Part shown: piece after piece, positions 16,143 to 24,217 of the stretch
Numbering within the stretch: position 1 is the stretch's first letter
Layout: every line of letters starts with the position of its first letter
Origin: JAWLHA01 sp041690535
Lineage (GTDB): Bacteria > Pseudomonadota > Gammaproteobacteria > Thiohalomonadales > Thiohalomonadaceae
Direction of reading: 5' to 3'
NCBI GenBank assembly: GCA_041690535.1
Contig: JAWLHA010000008.1
Location: forward strand, 36,998-100,997
Length of the DNA stretch: 64,000 nucleotides
The notes under the pieces: model-generated
Seen by the model: only the letters and a program-made list of their open reading frames with translations
Database searches by the model: none
Told to the model about the DNA's origin: nothing
Position numbers and translations under genes: made by a program

Positions 16143-16892
16143 GTGAGCAGTCCAAGCCTCGAAGGCAAAGTGGCCCTCATCACGGGGGCGGCCCATCGCA
16201 TCGGTGCCACCACCGCCCGTCTGCTCCACCGGGAAGGCGCCAACATCGTGCTCCACTATCGGGGCTCACGCCAAGCTGCCCAGGGGGTGCAGGAGGAGCT
16301 CAATGCCTTGCGGCCCGATTCGGTGGTCCTTGTGCAATCGGACCTGCTCGATACGGGAAAGCTCCAGTCCCTGGTGCGCGAGGCACACGGGGCGTGGGGG
16401 CGGCTGGATGTGCTCATCAACAACGCCTCCACCTTCTACCCCACACCCGTCGGCCACATCACCGAGGCCAACTGGGATGACCTCATCGGCACCAACCTAA
16501 AGGCGCCGTTGTTCCTCAGCCAGGCCGCCGCCCCCCACCTGGTGCGCCAGCGCGGCTGCATCGTCAACATCGTGGATATCCATGCCGACCGGCCGTTGAA
16601 GGCCCATCCGGTCTACAGCGTCGCCAAGGCGGGACTGGCGATGCTGACCAAGGCGTTGGCGGGGGAACTGGGCCCCGAGGTGCGGGTCAACGCCGTCGCC
16701 CCGGGCGCCATCTTGTGGCCGGAAATTCCGATGGACGATGTGACCAAGCAGCGCATCATCTCCCGCACGTTCCTCAAGCGCCAGGGCAGCCCCGAAGACA
16801 TCGCCCGCGCCGTGCTGTTCCTCGTGCGTGATGCCGGCTATACCAGCGGCCATGTGCTCACCGTGGATGGGGGGCGTTCGCTCAACAGCTGA
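16143..16892 (+). CDS. Pteridine reductase (short-chain dehydrogenase)
   Basis: The ~249-residue SDR has a Rossmann glycine motif in the pteridine-reductase form (ALITGAAHRIGATTARLL). It also has NNAST, the catalytic Tyr-Lys in YSVAKAGL, and the C-terminal DGGRSLNS typical of pteridine reductases. It is expected to reduce dihydropteridines with NADPH, related to FolM and PTR1. The GTG at 16143 follows GGGGAG. It converges on folK and lies beside folB, supporting a pterin role. Confidence 0.88.
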   Translation: MSSPSLEGKVALITGAAHRIGATTARLLHREGANIVLHYRGSRQAAQGVQEELNALRPDSVVLVQSDLLDTGKLQSLVREAHGAWGRLDVLINNASTFYPTPVGHITEANWDDLIGTNLKAPLFLSQAAAPHLVRQRGCIVNIVDIHADRPLKAHPVYSVAKAGLAMLTKALAGELGPEVRVNAVAPGAILWPEIPMDDVTKQRIISRTFLKRQGSPEDIARAVLFLVRDAGYTSGHVLTVDGGRSLNS

Positions 16893-16969
16893 TTCCCCGA
16901 ATACCCGCCCCCCCGCGGCCCCACACTGCGCAGCGCCTCCACGATCGGCCCCATCGACCGTGGAGGCGC

Positions 16970-17521
16970 TTATCCGCCCTGCGTACCAGGCCCGCTTTGC
17001 AGTTCCGAGATCCGCGCCCCGGCCTCTGCCGGCTCCACTTCGAACGCGACTGGCCAGAGCGGCTGACTTGCGGCGTCGAACCGGGCCCAAAGTTCAGCAT
17101 AGGTGCCCCCCTCCAGAGGATGGGTCCGCTCGGGGGCGATTTCCGCCAATGGCAGGAGCACGAAGGCATTGCGGGTGATCTCCCCGCGGGGAAGCTCCAA
17201 TTTGCCCGCGCGCAGGACCACGTCATCATAGAGCAACAGATCGAGGTCAAGGGTACGTGAAGAGAAGCGCGGCCCTTCGCGGTCCCGGCCGTGGCGGTCC
17301 TCGATGGCGCGCAACGTCTCCACCACCCCCTGGATATCCAGCTGGGTATCGGCCCCGGCCACCAGGTTGAAAAAGTTGTCGCCCTCGAAGCCGACCGACT
17401 CGCTCTCATAGACCGAGGAGAGCGTCAGTTGACCGAAATGTGCCCGCAATTCGGTGATAGCGGCACGGACGTGGAGTTCCCGATCGATATTGCTTCCGAT
17501 GCTGATATAGATGCGTGCCAT
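16970..17521 (-). CDS. folK: HPPK, 6-hydroxymethyl-dihydropterin pyrophosphokinase
   Basis: The 183-residue protein opens IYISIGSNIDRELHVRAAI and has the pterin/ATP signature GPRFSSRTLDLDLLLYDD, with the paired catalytic aspartates, near residues 85-102. It transfers pyrophosphate from ATP to 6-hydroxymethyl-7,8-dihydropterin in folate synthesis. The C-terminal ~30 residues are longer than in E. coli FolK. It starts 15 bp after the folB stop, so folB-folK form a minus-strand operon. Confidence 0.95.
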   Translation of the reverse strand: MARIYISIGSNIDRELHVRAAITELRAHFGQLTLSSVYESESVGFEGDNFFNLVAGADTQLDIQGVVETLRAIEDRHGRDREGPRFSSRTLDLDLLLYDDVVLRAGKLELPRGEITRNAFVLLPLAEIAPERTHPLEGGTYAELWARFDAASQPLWPVAFEVEPAEAGARISELQSGPGTQGG

Positions 17522-17536
17522 AGCTACCTCGCGCGG

Positions 17537-17893
17537 TCAGGAGCGAGAGCCCCTTTCGATGATGACCCCCACGTCGCCGGCGTAGCGCACCGCCCCCCGC
17601 TTGTTCACCCGCAACCGGACCCAAGGCACATTGAACTCATTGATCACGATCTCGGCGACCCGCTCGGCGAGGGTCTCCACCAGCTGAAACTCACTCTCGC
17701 CCACAAAGCCGATGAGCCGCTTCGCCACCGCCTTGTAGTCGAGGGTGTCTTCAATGGTGTCGGACTGCGCCGCCTTGCGAATGTCGGTGGCCATCTCCAG
17801 GTCGAAGCTGACGGTCTGCTTGATGCGCCGTTCCCAGTCGTAAATACCGATGACCGTCTCGATGGCGAGATCGTTGAGGTAGATGATATCCAT
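17537..17893 (-). CDS. folB: Dihydroneopterin aldolase
   Basis: The 118-residue protein matches FolB throughout: MDIIYLNDLAIETVIGIYDW, ERRIKQTVSFDLEM, the substrate-binding ETLAERVAEIVI region, and VRLRVNKRGAVRYAGDVGV with the catalytic Lys. It cleaves dihydroneopterin to 6-hydroxymethyl-dihydropterin, and may also epimerise it. It is the first gene of the folB-folK operon and is divergent from plsY, with about 144 bp between them for promoters. Confidence 0.95.
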   Translation of the reverse strand: MDIIYLNDLAIETVIGIYDWERRIKQTVSFDLEMATDIRKAAQSDTIEDTLDYKAVAKRLIGFVGESEFQLVETLAERVAEIVINEFNVPWVRLRVNKRGAVRYAGDVGVIIERGSRS

Positions 17894-18037
17894 GATGTGA
17901 CGATTGCTGCCGTTTGCCGGGGTTTGCACTATAGCGGTCAGGCCGGGGTGATGCCACCCCGCGGCGCGGCCGTAGCGGTGCGGACAGGGAGGGTCCAACC
18001 ACGTATAATCGCCCCACTCTTCTCGGTTTTTACGGCA

Positions 18038-18640
18038 ATGACCCTGCAAACTAGCGTGTTCATCATCCTGGCCTACCTCGTCGGTTCGGTCTCTGCAGCC
18101 ATCATCGTCTGTCGCATCATGGGGTTGCCGGACCCACGTACCCAGGGTTCGCGCAATCCGGGCGCCACCAACGTGCTGCGCCTGGGCGGCAAAAAGGCCG
18201 CCGCGCTGACCCTGGCAGGGGATCTGCTCAAGGGGTTGCTGCCGGTACTGCTGGCGCGGGCGCTGGGCGCCGAGCCACCGCTGCTGGCGGCCGTGGCCAT
18301 GGCCGCCTTTCTGGGGCATCTCTACCCGCTGTTCTTCGGTTTCCAGGGCGGCAAAGGGGTGGCGACCGCCTTCGGGGTTTTGCTGGGCCTCGCCTGGCCG
18401 GTGGCACTGGCGGTGCTTTTCACCTGGCTGCTGATGGCCAAGGTGTTCAAGATCTCATCGCTGTCGGCACTCACCGCCGCTGCACTCTCCCCCCTGTATG
18501 GCTGGCTGCTCGCCCCCCATGCGGAATACCTGATGATGATCTTCCCCATGAGCGCCCTCCTCATCTGGCGGCACCGCTCCAACATCCGCAACCTGCTGCA
18601 GGGTGAAGAGGGGCGGATCGGCACCAACGGTCAGGGTTGA
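18038..18640 (+). CDS. plsY: Glycerol-3-phosphate acyltransferase PlsY
   Basis: The 200-residue membrane protein has the three PlsY motifs: GSRNPGATNVLR near residues 38-49, then GDLLKGLLPVLL, and FGFQGGKGVATAFG near 103-116. It transfers the acyl group from acyl-phosphate to glycerol-3-phosphate, the first step of phospholipid synthesis. The ATG at 18038 gives the usual length; the frame extends upstream, but only over the divergent folB promoter region. Confidence 0.96.
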   Translation: MTLQTSVFIILAYLVGSVSAAIIVCRIMGLPDPRTQGSRNPGATNVLRLGGKKAAALTLAGDLLKGLLPVLLARALGAEPPLLAAVAMAAFLGHLYPLFFGFQGGKGVATAFGVLLGLAWPVALAVLFTWLLMAKVFKISSLSALTAAALSPLYGWLLAPHAEYLMMIFPMSALLIWRHRSNIRNLLQGEEGRIGTNGQG

Positions 18641-18658
18641 TCCGGCGGGGTAGGCGCC

Positions 18659-19357
18659 ATGACCATCACCGCCGCACAACGAGCCGCCTTGCGCACCATC
18701 GCCGCCGGGATCGAGGGGATAGACCTCGATGTCTACACGGCCTTCGGCAAGGACCCTCTCGATCCCATCATCGGACTCGGGGACGAGAACCTGCGCGTGG
18801 GCTTTTTCGGGCGCGACCCGGGCCGGGACGAGGTGCAGCACGGCATGCCCTTCATCGGGGCCGCCGGGCAGAAGGTGCGCGGGGCGTTGTACCGCCACCT
18901 CCATGGGGAGGAGATGCCCGACTTCGCCGCCTCGCTAGCAGTGGGGCAGGAGTTCTTCTGGGCCAATACCGTCCCCTACAAACCCCTCGGGAACAAGGCC
19001 TGGTCAATGAAGGTCAAGAAGCGGTTTCAGCCCCTGATGGCGGAGCTGCTGGTGGACGCCTGGCGCGGCTCGGACATGATCACCCTGGGACGGGAGGCCT
19101 TCCTTTGGTTCGCCATCAATCAGCCGCGCGAGGTGAAGGAGACCCTTGAAGCGTTCTGGGCCGGGGAGGAGCGTTTCAGCGCCTGGGTCGAGATCGAACT
19201 CACCGCCGGGGAACACCGCCGCAGACTGCGGCTCCATCCGCTGCCGCACCCCTCTCCCCTCAATGCCACCTGGTACAAACGCTTTCCCGACCTGCTCGCG
19301 GCGCGACTGGAGGCGCTGCGACTTCGGGCGGGGGAGCTGCGCCTGAGCAACTCTTGA
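18659..19357 (+). CDS. Uracil-DNA glycosylase superfamily protein (family-4-like)
   Basis: The 232-residue protein has a UDG-like active-site loop, GFFGRDPGRDEVQHGMPFIG (about 48-67), comparable to GEAPGxxEDxxGxPFVG of family 4/5 enzymes. Its second motif is HPLPHPSPLNATWYKRFP (about 193-210). The first loop reads GRDPG where family 4 has GEAPG, so the catalytic acid arrangement differs and the base specificity is unclear. No iron-sulfur cysteine cluster is visible, unlike classic family 4. It follows plsY by 18 bp. Confidence 0.75.
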   Translation: MTITAAQRAALRTIAAGIEGIDLDVYTAFGKDPLDPIIGLGDENLRVGFFGRDPGRDEVQHGMPFIGAAGQKVRGALYRHLHGEEMPDFAASLAVGQEFFWANTVPYKPLGNKAWSMKVKKRFQPLMAELLVDAWRGSDMITLGREAFLWFAINQPREVKETLEAFWAGEERFSAWVEIELTAGEHRRRLRLHPLPHPSPLNATWYKRFPDLLAARLEALRLRAGELRLSNS

Positions 19358-19558
19358 CCGCTTCGGAGCCTCGCAGGGCAGCCCAGGGTAGGCCGGCTCG
19401 CACGGGGTAGCGTGCCCTGCCGCACCTGCGTGCCGCTTCTGCGAACCCGTCGAGGTCTTGCCCGGGCGCCCAGTCACAGATTTGGGGCCGCCCCCTCACG
19501 CACACTGTACCTCCCGCCGCACGCCTCTGCGTTGCCGGCGCCACACGGGGGTACGACG

Positions 19559-20446
19559 ATGCGAACGCAAACTGCAGTGAGGCTCCTCACGGGCTTGGCC
19601 GTGTTTACCACCATCGGCATTGCCGACGCCGGAGACATCTCGGAGCTGGAGCCGAACCACCCCATCGAAAAGGCCCAGTTGCTCGCCCTGCCGACGGGCA
19701 CATTGGCCATCGATGGCGAACTCGGCAACGGGGGCAGCAACGATCTCGATTTCTTCAGCTTCCAGGGCCAGGCGGGGGATGTCGTCACGCTCGACATTGA
19801 CGGCGGCGTGGGCGGCGCGCGCAGCGTGGATACGGTCATCGCCGTGTTCGGCCCCGCGCCGGAGTATCGCGTCCTGCGCATGAACGACGATGCGCCGCTG
19901 GACGAGGGGAGCATCAGCACCAGCGACTCGCGGATCGACAACTTCGTCCTCCCGGCCACAGGCCGCTACACCGTGGGGGTCAGCAACTACCCCCGCTACT
20001 TCATGAACGGGGGTCTGGTGCAATACCCCACCTACGTGGGTACGGGCGATTACACCCTGGTGGTGTCCGGGGTCACACCGGCCATCAAGCAGGTCTCCAT
20101 TGAAGTGAAGCCCGGGAATGACGGCCTTGCCCCCATCAACCCCAAGAGCCGCGGCAAGATCCCGGTCGCCATCCTCGGCGCGCCGGATTTCGATGCGCTC
20201 ACCATCGATCCCGCCACCCTCACCTTCGGGCCCACGGGCGCCGAGAAGAGCCTGGCGAAGTGCAACTGGACAGGCGAAGACGTCAACGCCGATGGGCGAG
20301 TGGACCGGGTCTGCCACTTCGAGAATCAGAAGGCCGGCTTCCAGCCGGGCGACCTCGAAGGGATTCTGCGCGGTAAGACCGCCGGGGGCGTCGCCTTCGA
20401 AGGGCGGGCGTGGCTGAAGATCGTTCCGCAAAAACGCAGGGAGTGA
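19559..20446 (+). CDS. Secreted protein with pre-peptidase C-terminal (PPC)-like domain
   Basis: The 295-residue protein has a signal peptide (LLTGLAVFTTIGIADA). Next comes a PPC-type beta-sandwich pattern: SELEPNHPIEKAQLL, NDLDFFSFQGQAGDVVTLDI, FVLPATGRYTVGVS. The C-terminal third resembles VKPGNDGLAPINPKSRGKIPVAILG modules found in secreted bacterial proteins, and includes an EF-hand-like DVNADGRVD that could bind calcium. No protease or other catalytic domain is present, so a surface or binding role is more likely. The 200 bases before it show no gene. Confidence 0.72.
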   Translation: MRTQTAVRLLTGLAVFTTIGIADAGDISELEPNHPIEKAQLLALPTGTLAIDGELGNGGSNDLDFFSFQGQAGDVVTLDIDGGVGGARSVDTVIAVFGPAPEYRVLRMNDDAPLDEGSISTSDSRIDNFVLPATGRYTVGVSNYPRYFMNGGLVQYPTYVGTGDYTLVVSGVTPAIKQVSIEVKPGNDGLAPINPKSRGKIPVAILGAPDFDALTIDPATLTFGPTGAEKSLAKCNWTGEDVNADGRVDRVCHFENQKAGFQPGDLEGILRGKTAGGVAFEGRAWLKIVPQKRRE

Positions 20447-20510
20447 ACCCGCCACAAATCTCACCGGCATGGGCAGGGTCCGGGGGCACGGAAGCCCTCT
20501 CCCCTCGGGC

Positions 20511-20797
20511 TCAAGCCTCCTCCCCCTCCTCGAGGCTGCGGACAAAGTCCTCCACGAAACCGTTCACCGCCGACCAGTCGGTGTATTCGTAGTCCCTGCG
20601 GGCATCGAGATCCGGGCTCCCCTCCTTGCGCGCGATGGAGCGCATCAGCAGTCGTTTGAAGAACCCATACCGCGTGTAGCGAAGCGCCCCGGCAAAGTTG
20701 GCAACACCGGCGGGATACCAGCCGCAGGAGGGGGGAACTCGCGTGCCAGCCGCGTCGCTTCCGCCCTCTCCGCCGGGTTCGCCGAAACGGCCTTCAT
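20511..20797 (-). pseudogene. Frameshifted C-terminal remnant of a HemG-like flavodoxin protein
   Basis: The last ~75 residues match the end of HemG-type (menaquinone-dependent protoporphyrinogen oxidase) flavodoxins: GVANFAGALRYTRYGFFKRL, MRSIARKEG, DYEYTDWSAVNGFVEDF. Upstream, the frame reading VSANPAERAEATRLAREFPP continues the same family's helix, but a C-run near 20731-20736 separates the two frames. The N-terminal two thirds, with the FMN-binding loop, are absent. The remnant starts at an ATG overlapping the stop of the LysR gene. I infer a broken gene; a sequencing indel could explain the frameshift but not the missing N-terminus. Confidence 0.65.
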
Positions 20798-21708
20798 AGG
20801 CGCGGGTCAATGCTGCGAAGTGCGGTCGCCGCGCCGTCCAGGTGCTCGATGAACTCGACGAGGTGTCGCGCCTGGGTGATCTCGGGAAACCACTGGGCCT
20901 CATAGCTCACCCGTGCTGCACTGCCATCGTTCAGCGACAGGGGACGCGCGGCGGTGTTGGAACCGGAGAGCTTGGAGCGAGGCAGTATGCCCGCGCCAAT
21001 GCCGAGGCTGGCCCAGTCCTCCACCACCCGATAACTCAGCGCCTGCCCGGGATACCGCTTCAGTGTCACTCTCGCCTGTCGGTAGAGCTCCCCGATGGTA
21101 TCCGAGAGCCCGCAACCGCTGGTCAATATAATCTGCTCGCGCTCGTGGGTCCCCAAGAGAGAAGGGCCCGGCGGCAGCGGCGCGGCGCCATCGATTTCCC
21201 TCGGAAGGAAATAGAGCGGTTCATCATAGAGCCGAAGAGTGCTCCTTCCGTTGGGGGGCAGGCCACGCGGAACGATTGCGAGGTCCACGGTTGCCGCTTC
21301 GAGCCGCCGCTCCATGTCATCCAGAAAACATTGCTTGAAAAAGATCTCCACCTGGGGATGACTCGCAACGTAGGGGGCAAGGAGCCGGTTTACCAGGCGG
21401 ACATCCACCAGGGGCGAAAGCCCCACCCGAATCAACGTATGAGCCGGTTCACGGAACGCCCTGGACGCGGAGAGCAGTTCGTCCCTGGCCTCGAGAACTG
21501 CCGCGATCAGGGGCAACATCTGCTTGCCGAATGGCGTGACGGAGACACTGCGCGTGGTGCGTCGAAAGAGGAGTCCACCAAGCTCGTCTTCCAACTGGCC
21601 AATGGCGCTGGAGAGCGTGGGCTGGGTGACGCAGCAGTGTTCGGCGGCGCGGCTGAAGGAGCCGCTCTCCCCGACCGCTTTGGCAAACCGGAGCTGATTG
21701 AGGTTCAT
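20794..21708 (-). CDS. LysR-family transcriptional regulator
   Basis: The 304-residue protein has the LysR winged helix-turn-helix at residues 1-60 (LRFAKAVGESGSFSRAAEHC, then VTQPTLSSAIGQLEDELG, LFRRTTRSVSVTPFG). A periplasmic-binding-protein-like effector domain follows. Two adjacent cysteines occur in the recognition region. LysR regulators usually control a divergent neighbour, but upstream here there is only repeat-rich, gene-free DNA, and downstream a broken HemG-like gene, so the target is unknown. Confidence 0.93.
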   Translation of the reverse strand: MNLNQLRFAKAVGESGSFSRAAEHCCVTQPTLSSAIGQLEDELGGLLFRRTTRSVSVTPFGKQMLPLIAAVLEARDELLSASRAFREPAHTLIRVGLSPLVDVRLVNRLLAPYVASHPQVEIFFKQCFLDDMERRLEAATVDLAIVPRGLPPNGRSTLRLYDEPLYFLPREIDGAAPLPPGPSLLGTHEREQIILTSGCGLSDTIGELYRQARVTLKRYPGQALSYRVVEDWASLGIGAGILPRSKLSGSNTAARPLSLNDGSAARVSYEAQWFPEITQARHLVEFIEHLDGAATALRSIDPRL

Positions 21709-21809
21709 CTCTAAGGCATTCCGTGTCGCGGGGATGTGCCCTCACATTAACCACTTTGCAGTACGCCGGACAAGGGAGCGGGACAGGCTAAACGTATGGT
21801 TACCCCTAA

Positions 21810-21993
21810 CTAGCGCACCGAACAGATAAATCCGACGCGCCCAATATGTAGGGTGGATAAGCGCAGCGCATCCACCAATTCGACGCCGCACGGTGGATGC
21901 GCTGCGCCTATCCACCTCGGTTCGCCCCCCGCCACCTGCAGCGCAATTTGGCTGCAATTGGCGATCTTTCCGCTTACCTGTTCGGTGCTCTAG
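21810..21993 (-). repeat. Repeat family 2 (CTAG-bounded MITE-like), copy 1
   Basis: The element is bounded by CTAG at both ends, with terminal inverted repeats of the form GCACCGAACAGRTAAA / TTACCTGTTCGGTGC. Inside is the inverted pair GGTGGATAAGCGCAGCGCAT ... ATGCGCTGCGCcTATCCACC. It is oriented opposite to copy 2. The flanking gene-free stretch 21709-22349 also holds a degenerate dispersed repeat. Confidence 0.88.
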
Positions 21994-22009
21994 GAAAACG
22001 CTGATTATT

Positions 22010-22100
22010 CGTCATGCCCGCGAAGCCTGCCCCCGAGAGCTTCAGTCGGGGGGGCGGCATCCAGTGATTTTTCTGGGCTCCCGCCTTCGCGGAGACCGGG
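22010..22100. repeat. Degenerate dispersed inverted repeat of the CCCGCGAAGGCGGG type
   Basis: The stretch runs GTCATGCCCGCGAAG ... ATCCAGTGATTTTTCTGGGC ... CCTTCGCGGAGACCGGG. It is a decayed form of the intergenic inverted repeat (CCCGCGAAGGCGGGaATCCAG-like) found in many proteobacterial genomes. It can still form an imperfect hairpin. No other feature was seen between it and the small membrane gene at 22350. Confidence 0.55.
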
Positions 22101-22349
22101 TAGAGGAAACACACCGCACAACCGCGCACCGCAAAGTAGTGCTGGCGCACCCTTGGGCGCCGGACCCGCTCATGGAAGGACCCCATTTATAGGACCACCC
22201 TATTTCGAGATTGAAAGATCCAATTTCTCCCCTGCCCTGACCATGTCTAGTCTCTCGATGGCGGCCGATGCGATTGACCCCACCATTGAAACTGAACCTG
22301 AGTGCGGAAATGGTCAGCGTCACCGCACCAAAACAACAGGGAGATGAAG

Positions 22350-22529
22350 ATGAGCGCAGTGAGATTACTATACTTCACCGTTGCCGTACTGCTCGGCGCA
22401 GGCATTGGATTAAGTGGCTGGAATGACGTTCACTGGCTGCTCTACGTGCCGACCGCGCTGTTGCTGTTTGCCGGCGCAACCGGGTTCTGCCCGACCCTGG
22501 CGCTCTACCGCAAGCTCGGACTGAAGTGA
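22350..22529 (+). CDS. Small DUF2892/YgaP-like membrane protein
   Basis: The 59-residue product has two membrane segments (about 4-22 and 30-46). After the second comes the TGFCPTLALYRKLGL sequence, which matches the TGFCPLYxxLG signature of DUF2892 (the membrane domain of YgaP). Family members are often near sulfur- or redox-related genes, but their function is unknown. The second of two close ATGs is used, since AGGGAG is correctly spaced from it. It ends 6 bp before the dihaem peroxidase gene, so the two are probably co-transcribed. Confidence 0.75.
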   Translation: MSAVRLLYFTVAVLLGAGIGLSGWNDVHWLLYVPTALLLFAGATGFCPTLALYRKLGLK

Positions 22530-22535
22530 TCCCAC

Positions 22536-23825
22536 ATGACTGCGCCCGACCTCCTGATCTTTGGCGCCGGCGTCTTCGGCATGGGCGTGCTGATGCTGGG
22601 GGCGGTGGTCTACGAACTGCGGCCCCAGGCATCAGGGGCGGGCGCACTCATGGGTGTCGGCCTGGGCCTGGGAGTCCTGGCGTTTGGCGCGAAGCTGCTT
22701 TTGATCATCGCCTTCGGTCTGCTCGGTGATGAATACCTCGCCCGCTTTCTCCCCAGGGATCTCGAACCGGAAACTTACCGCCCGCACAGGGGCCAAGCAG
22801 AGAGGACAACCTCACCTGAGGTCGCAGGCTATGCCTGGGAATCCCTGCCGCGAGCCGCGCCTGCGCCGCGGGACAACCCCACCACAGAGGCCCGGGTCAA
22901 ACTTGGGGAACGGCTGTTCAACGACCCTAACCTCTCGCTTAACGGAGAGGTCTCCTGCGCTTCATGCCACGACCTCGCAGGGGGCGGCGCCGACGGGCAA
23001 CCCGTCTCGGTGGGCATCCACGGACAACGCGGCACACGAAACGCTCCCACGGTCATCAATGCCGCATATCAGGCGGTGTTGTTCTGGGACGGCAGGGCCG
23101 CTTCTCTCGAGGCGCAGGCGAAAGGGCCACTGATCAACCCGCTCGAGATGGGGATGCCCAATCTCGCGGCGGTGGTCGAGCGGGTTGTGGCCGTTCCAGA
23201 GTACAGGCAAGCCTTCGCCCACGCGTTCGGCGGTGAGGACCCCATCACCATCGACAACATTGCCAAGGCGATTGCAGCTTTCGAGCGCACCTTGATCACC
23301 CCCGATACCCCGTATGACCGCTTTGTCCGGGGCGATCGCTCGGCAATGACCGGACAACAGATCCGGGGCATGGCCCTCTTTGCAGAGTTTGGTTGTACGG
23401 CATGCCACCGCGGCCCCAACTTCAGCGATGCCTCCCTGATTGGCGGGGCCGCACCGTTCCGCGTGTTCCCGGCCGTCACGGGTACCGAATACGAGAGCCG
23501 CTACCGGTTGGCCGAAGCCCTCCCCGCTTCCGCCGAGCCCTCGCAGCGGGTTTGGCGCATCCCCTCCCTGCGAAATGTCACCAAGACCGCCCCCTACTTC
23601 CATAACGGCTCCGTCACCGATCTGGCGGAGGCGGTACGCATCATGGCCCGGGTCCAACTGGCGAAGCCTTACAGCGCCAGCCCCGGGGATGACTGGGAGG
23701 TGGTGTGGGATCCCGCGGCCAGGACAACGACCGCCACCCCTAACGCGACCATCAGCGACACAGAGGTCGAGGACATCGTCGCGTTCCTCCATGCCCTGGA
23801 AGGCGATATCGAATTCACCCGCTAG
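22536..23825 (+). CDS. Membrane-anchored dihaem cytochrome c peroxidase (MauG/CcpA superfamily)
   Basis: The 429-residue protein has two N-terminal membrane helices (about 5-26 and 40-64), then a dihaem peroxidase domain with c-haem motifs CASCH (141-145) and CTACH (287-291). The family loop KTAPYFHNGSVTDLAEAV is present. It would reduce hydrogen peroxide, or act as a MauG-like oxidase, on the periplasmic side with electrons from the respiratory chain. Typical CcpA enzymes are soluble and have a cleaved signal peptide, so the double-helix anchor is unusual. It is probably co-transcribed with the DUF2892 gene. Confidence 0.9.
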   Translation: MTAPDLLIFGAGVFGMGVLMLGAVVYELRPQASGAGALMGVGLGLGVLAFGAKLLLIIAFGLLGDEYLARFLPRDLEPETYRPHRGQAERTTSPEVAGYAWESLPRAAPAPRDNPTTEARVKLGERLFNDPNLSLNGEVSCASCHDLAGGGADGQPVSVGIHGQRGTRNAPTVINAAYQAVLFWDGRAASLEAQAKGPLINPLEMGMPNLAAVVERVVAVPEYRQAFAHAFGGEDPITIDNIAKAIAAFERTLITPDTPYDRFVRGDRSAMTGQQIRGMALFAEFGCTACHRGPNFSDASLIGGAAPFRVFPAVTGTEYESRYRLAEALPASAEPSQRVWRIPSLRNVTKTAPYFHNGSVTDLAEAVRIMARVQLAKPYSASPGDDWEVVWDPAARTTTATPNATISDTEVEDIVAFLHALEGDIEFTR

Positions 23826-23860
23826 CGGTAGGCCAGTGTGCTCCGGTGAGCACCAGCGCG

Positions 23861-24078
23861 TCCTCGAAAGCAGGTGCGCTGTGAGTACGACCGACATGGA
23901 TGTCGGGAGTGAAGATGATGCAGGAGCAATCACCTTCCATCCCTGTACGCTCGACGGCCGCGGCCGCTTCGGGCACCCTGCCCTCCCGCGGCATAAGTGC
24001 CTCCTTGCACCCATCCATGCCGCCGACGACCTGCTTTCAAGGACGTTCATCGCTCTTGGGTAAGGATGCGTTTACCCT
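23861..24078 (+). repeat. Palindromic repeat family 1, copy E (long-core variant, left end lost)
   Basis: The copy starts within the left arm (TCCTCGAAAGCAGGTGCGC). It has an enlarged core with a CCGACATGGATGTCGG hairpin and a segment reading TGCCCTCCCGCGGCATAAGT. It ends with the normal right arm and GCGTTTACCCT. The extra core segment recurs, inverted, in copy J at the end of the window. Confidence 0.88.
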
Positions 24079-24217
24079 GCCAGGGAACTGGCGTTCCCGG
24101 CATGGCTTGGTATCATGGGCGTGCCTCGCGGGTGCGGCCCCGAGGGTGGGCCTCGGGAGCCCGTACGACAACATCGCGGATCCGGAAAGATCGCGTTCCA
24201 CCAGCAAGGAGGTGCCG

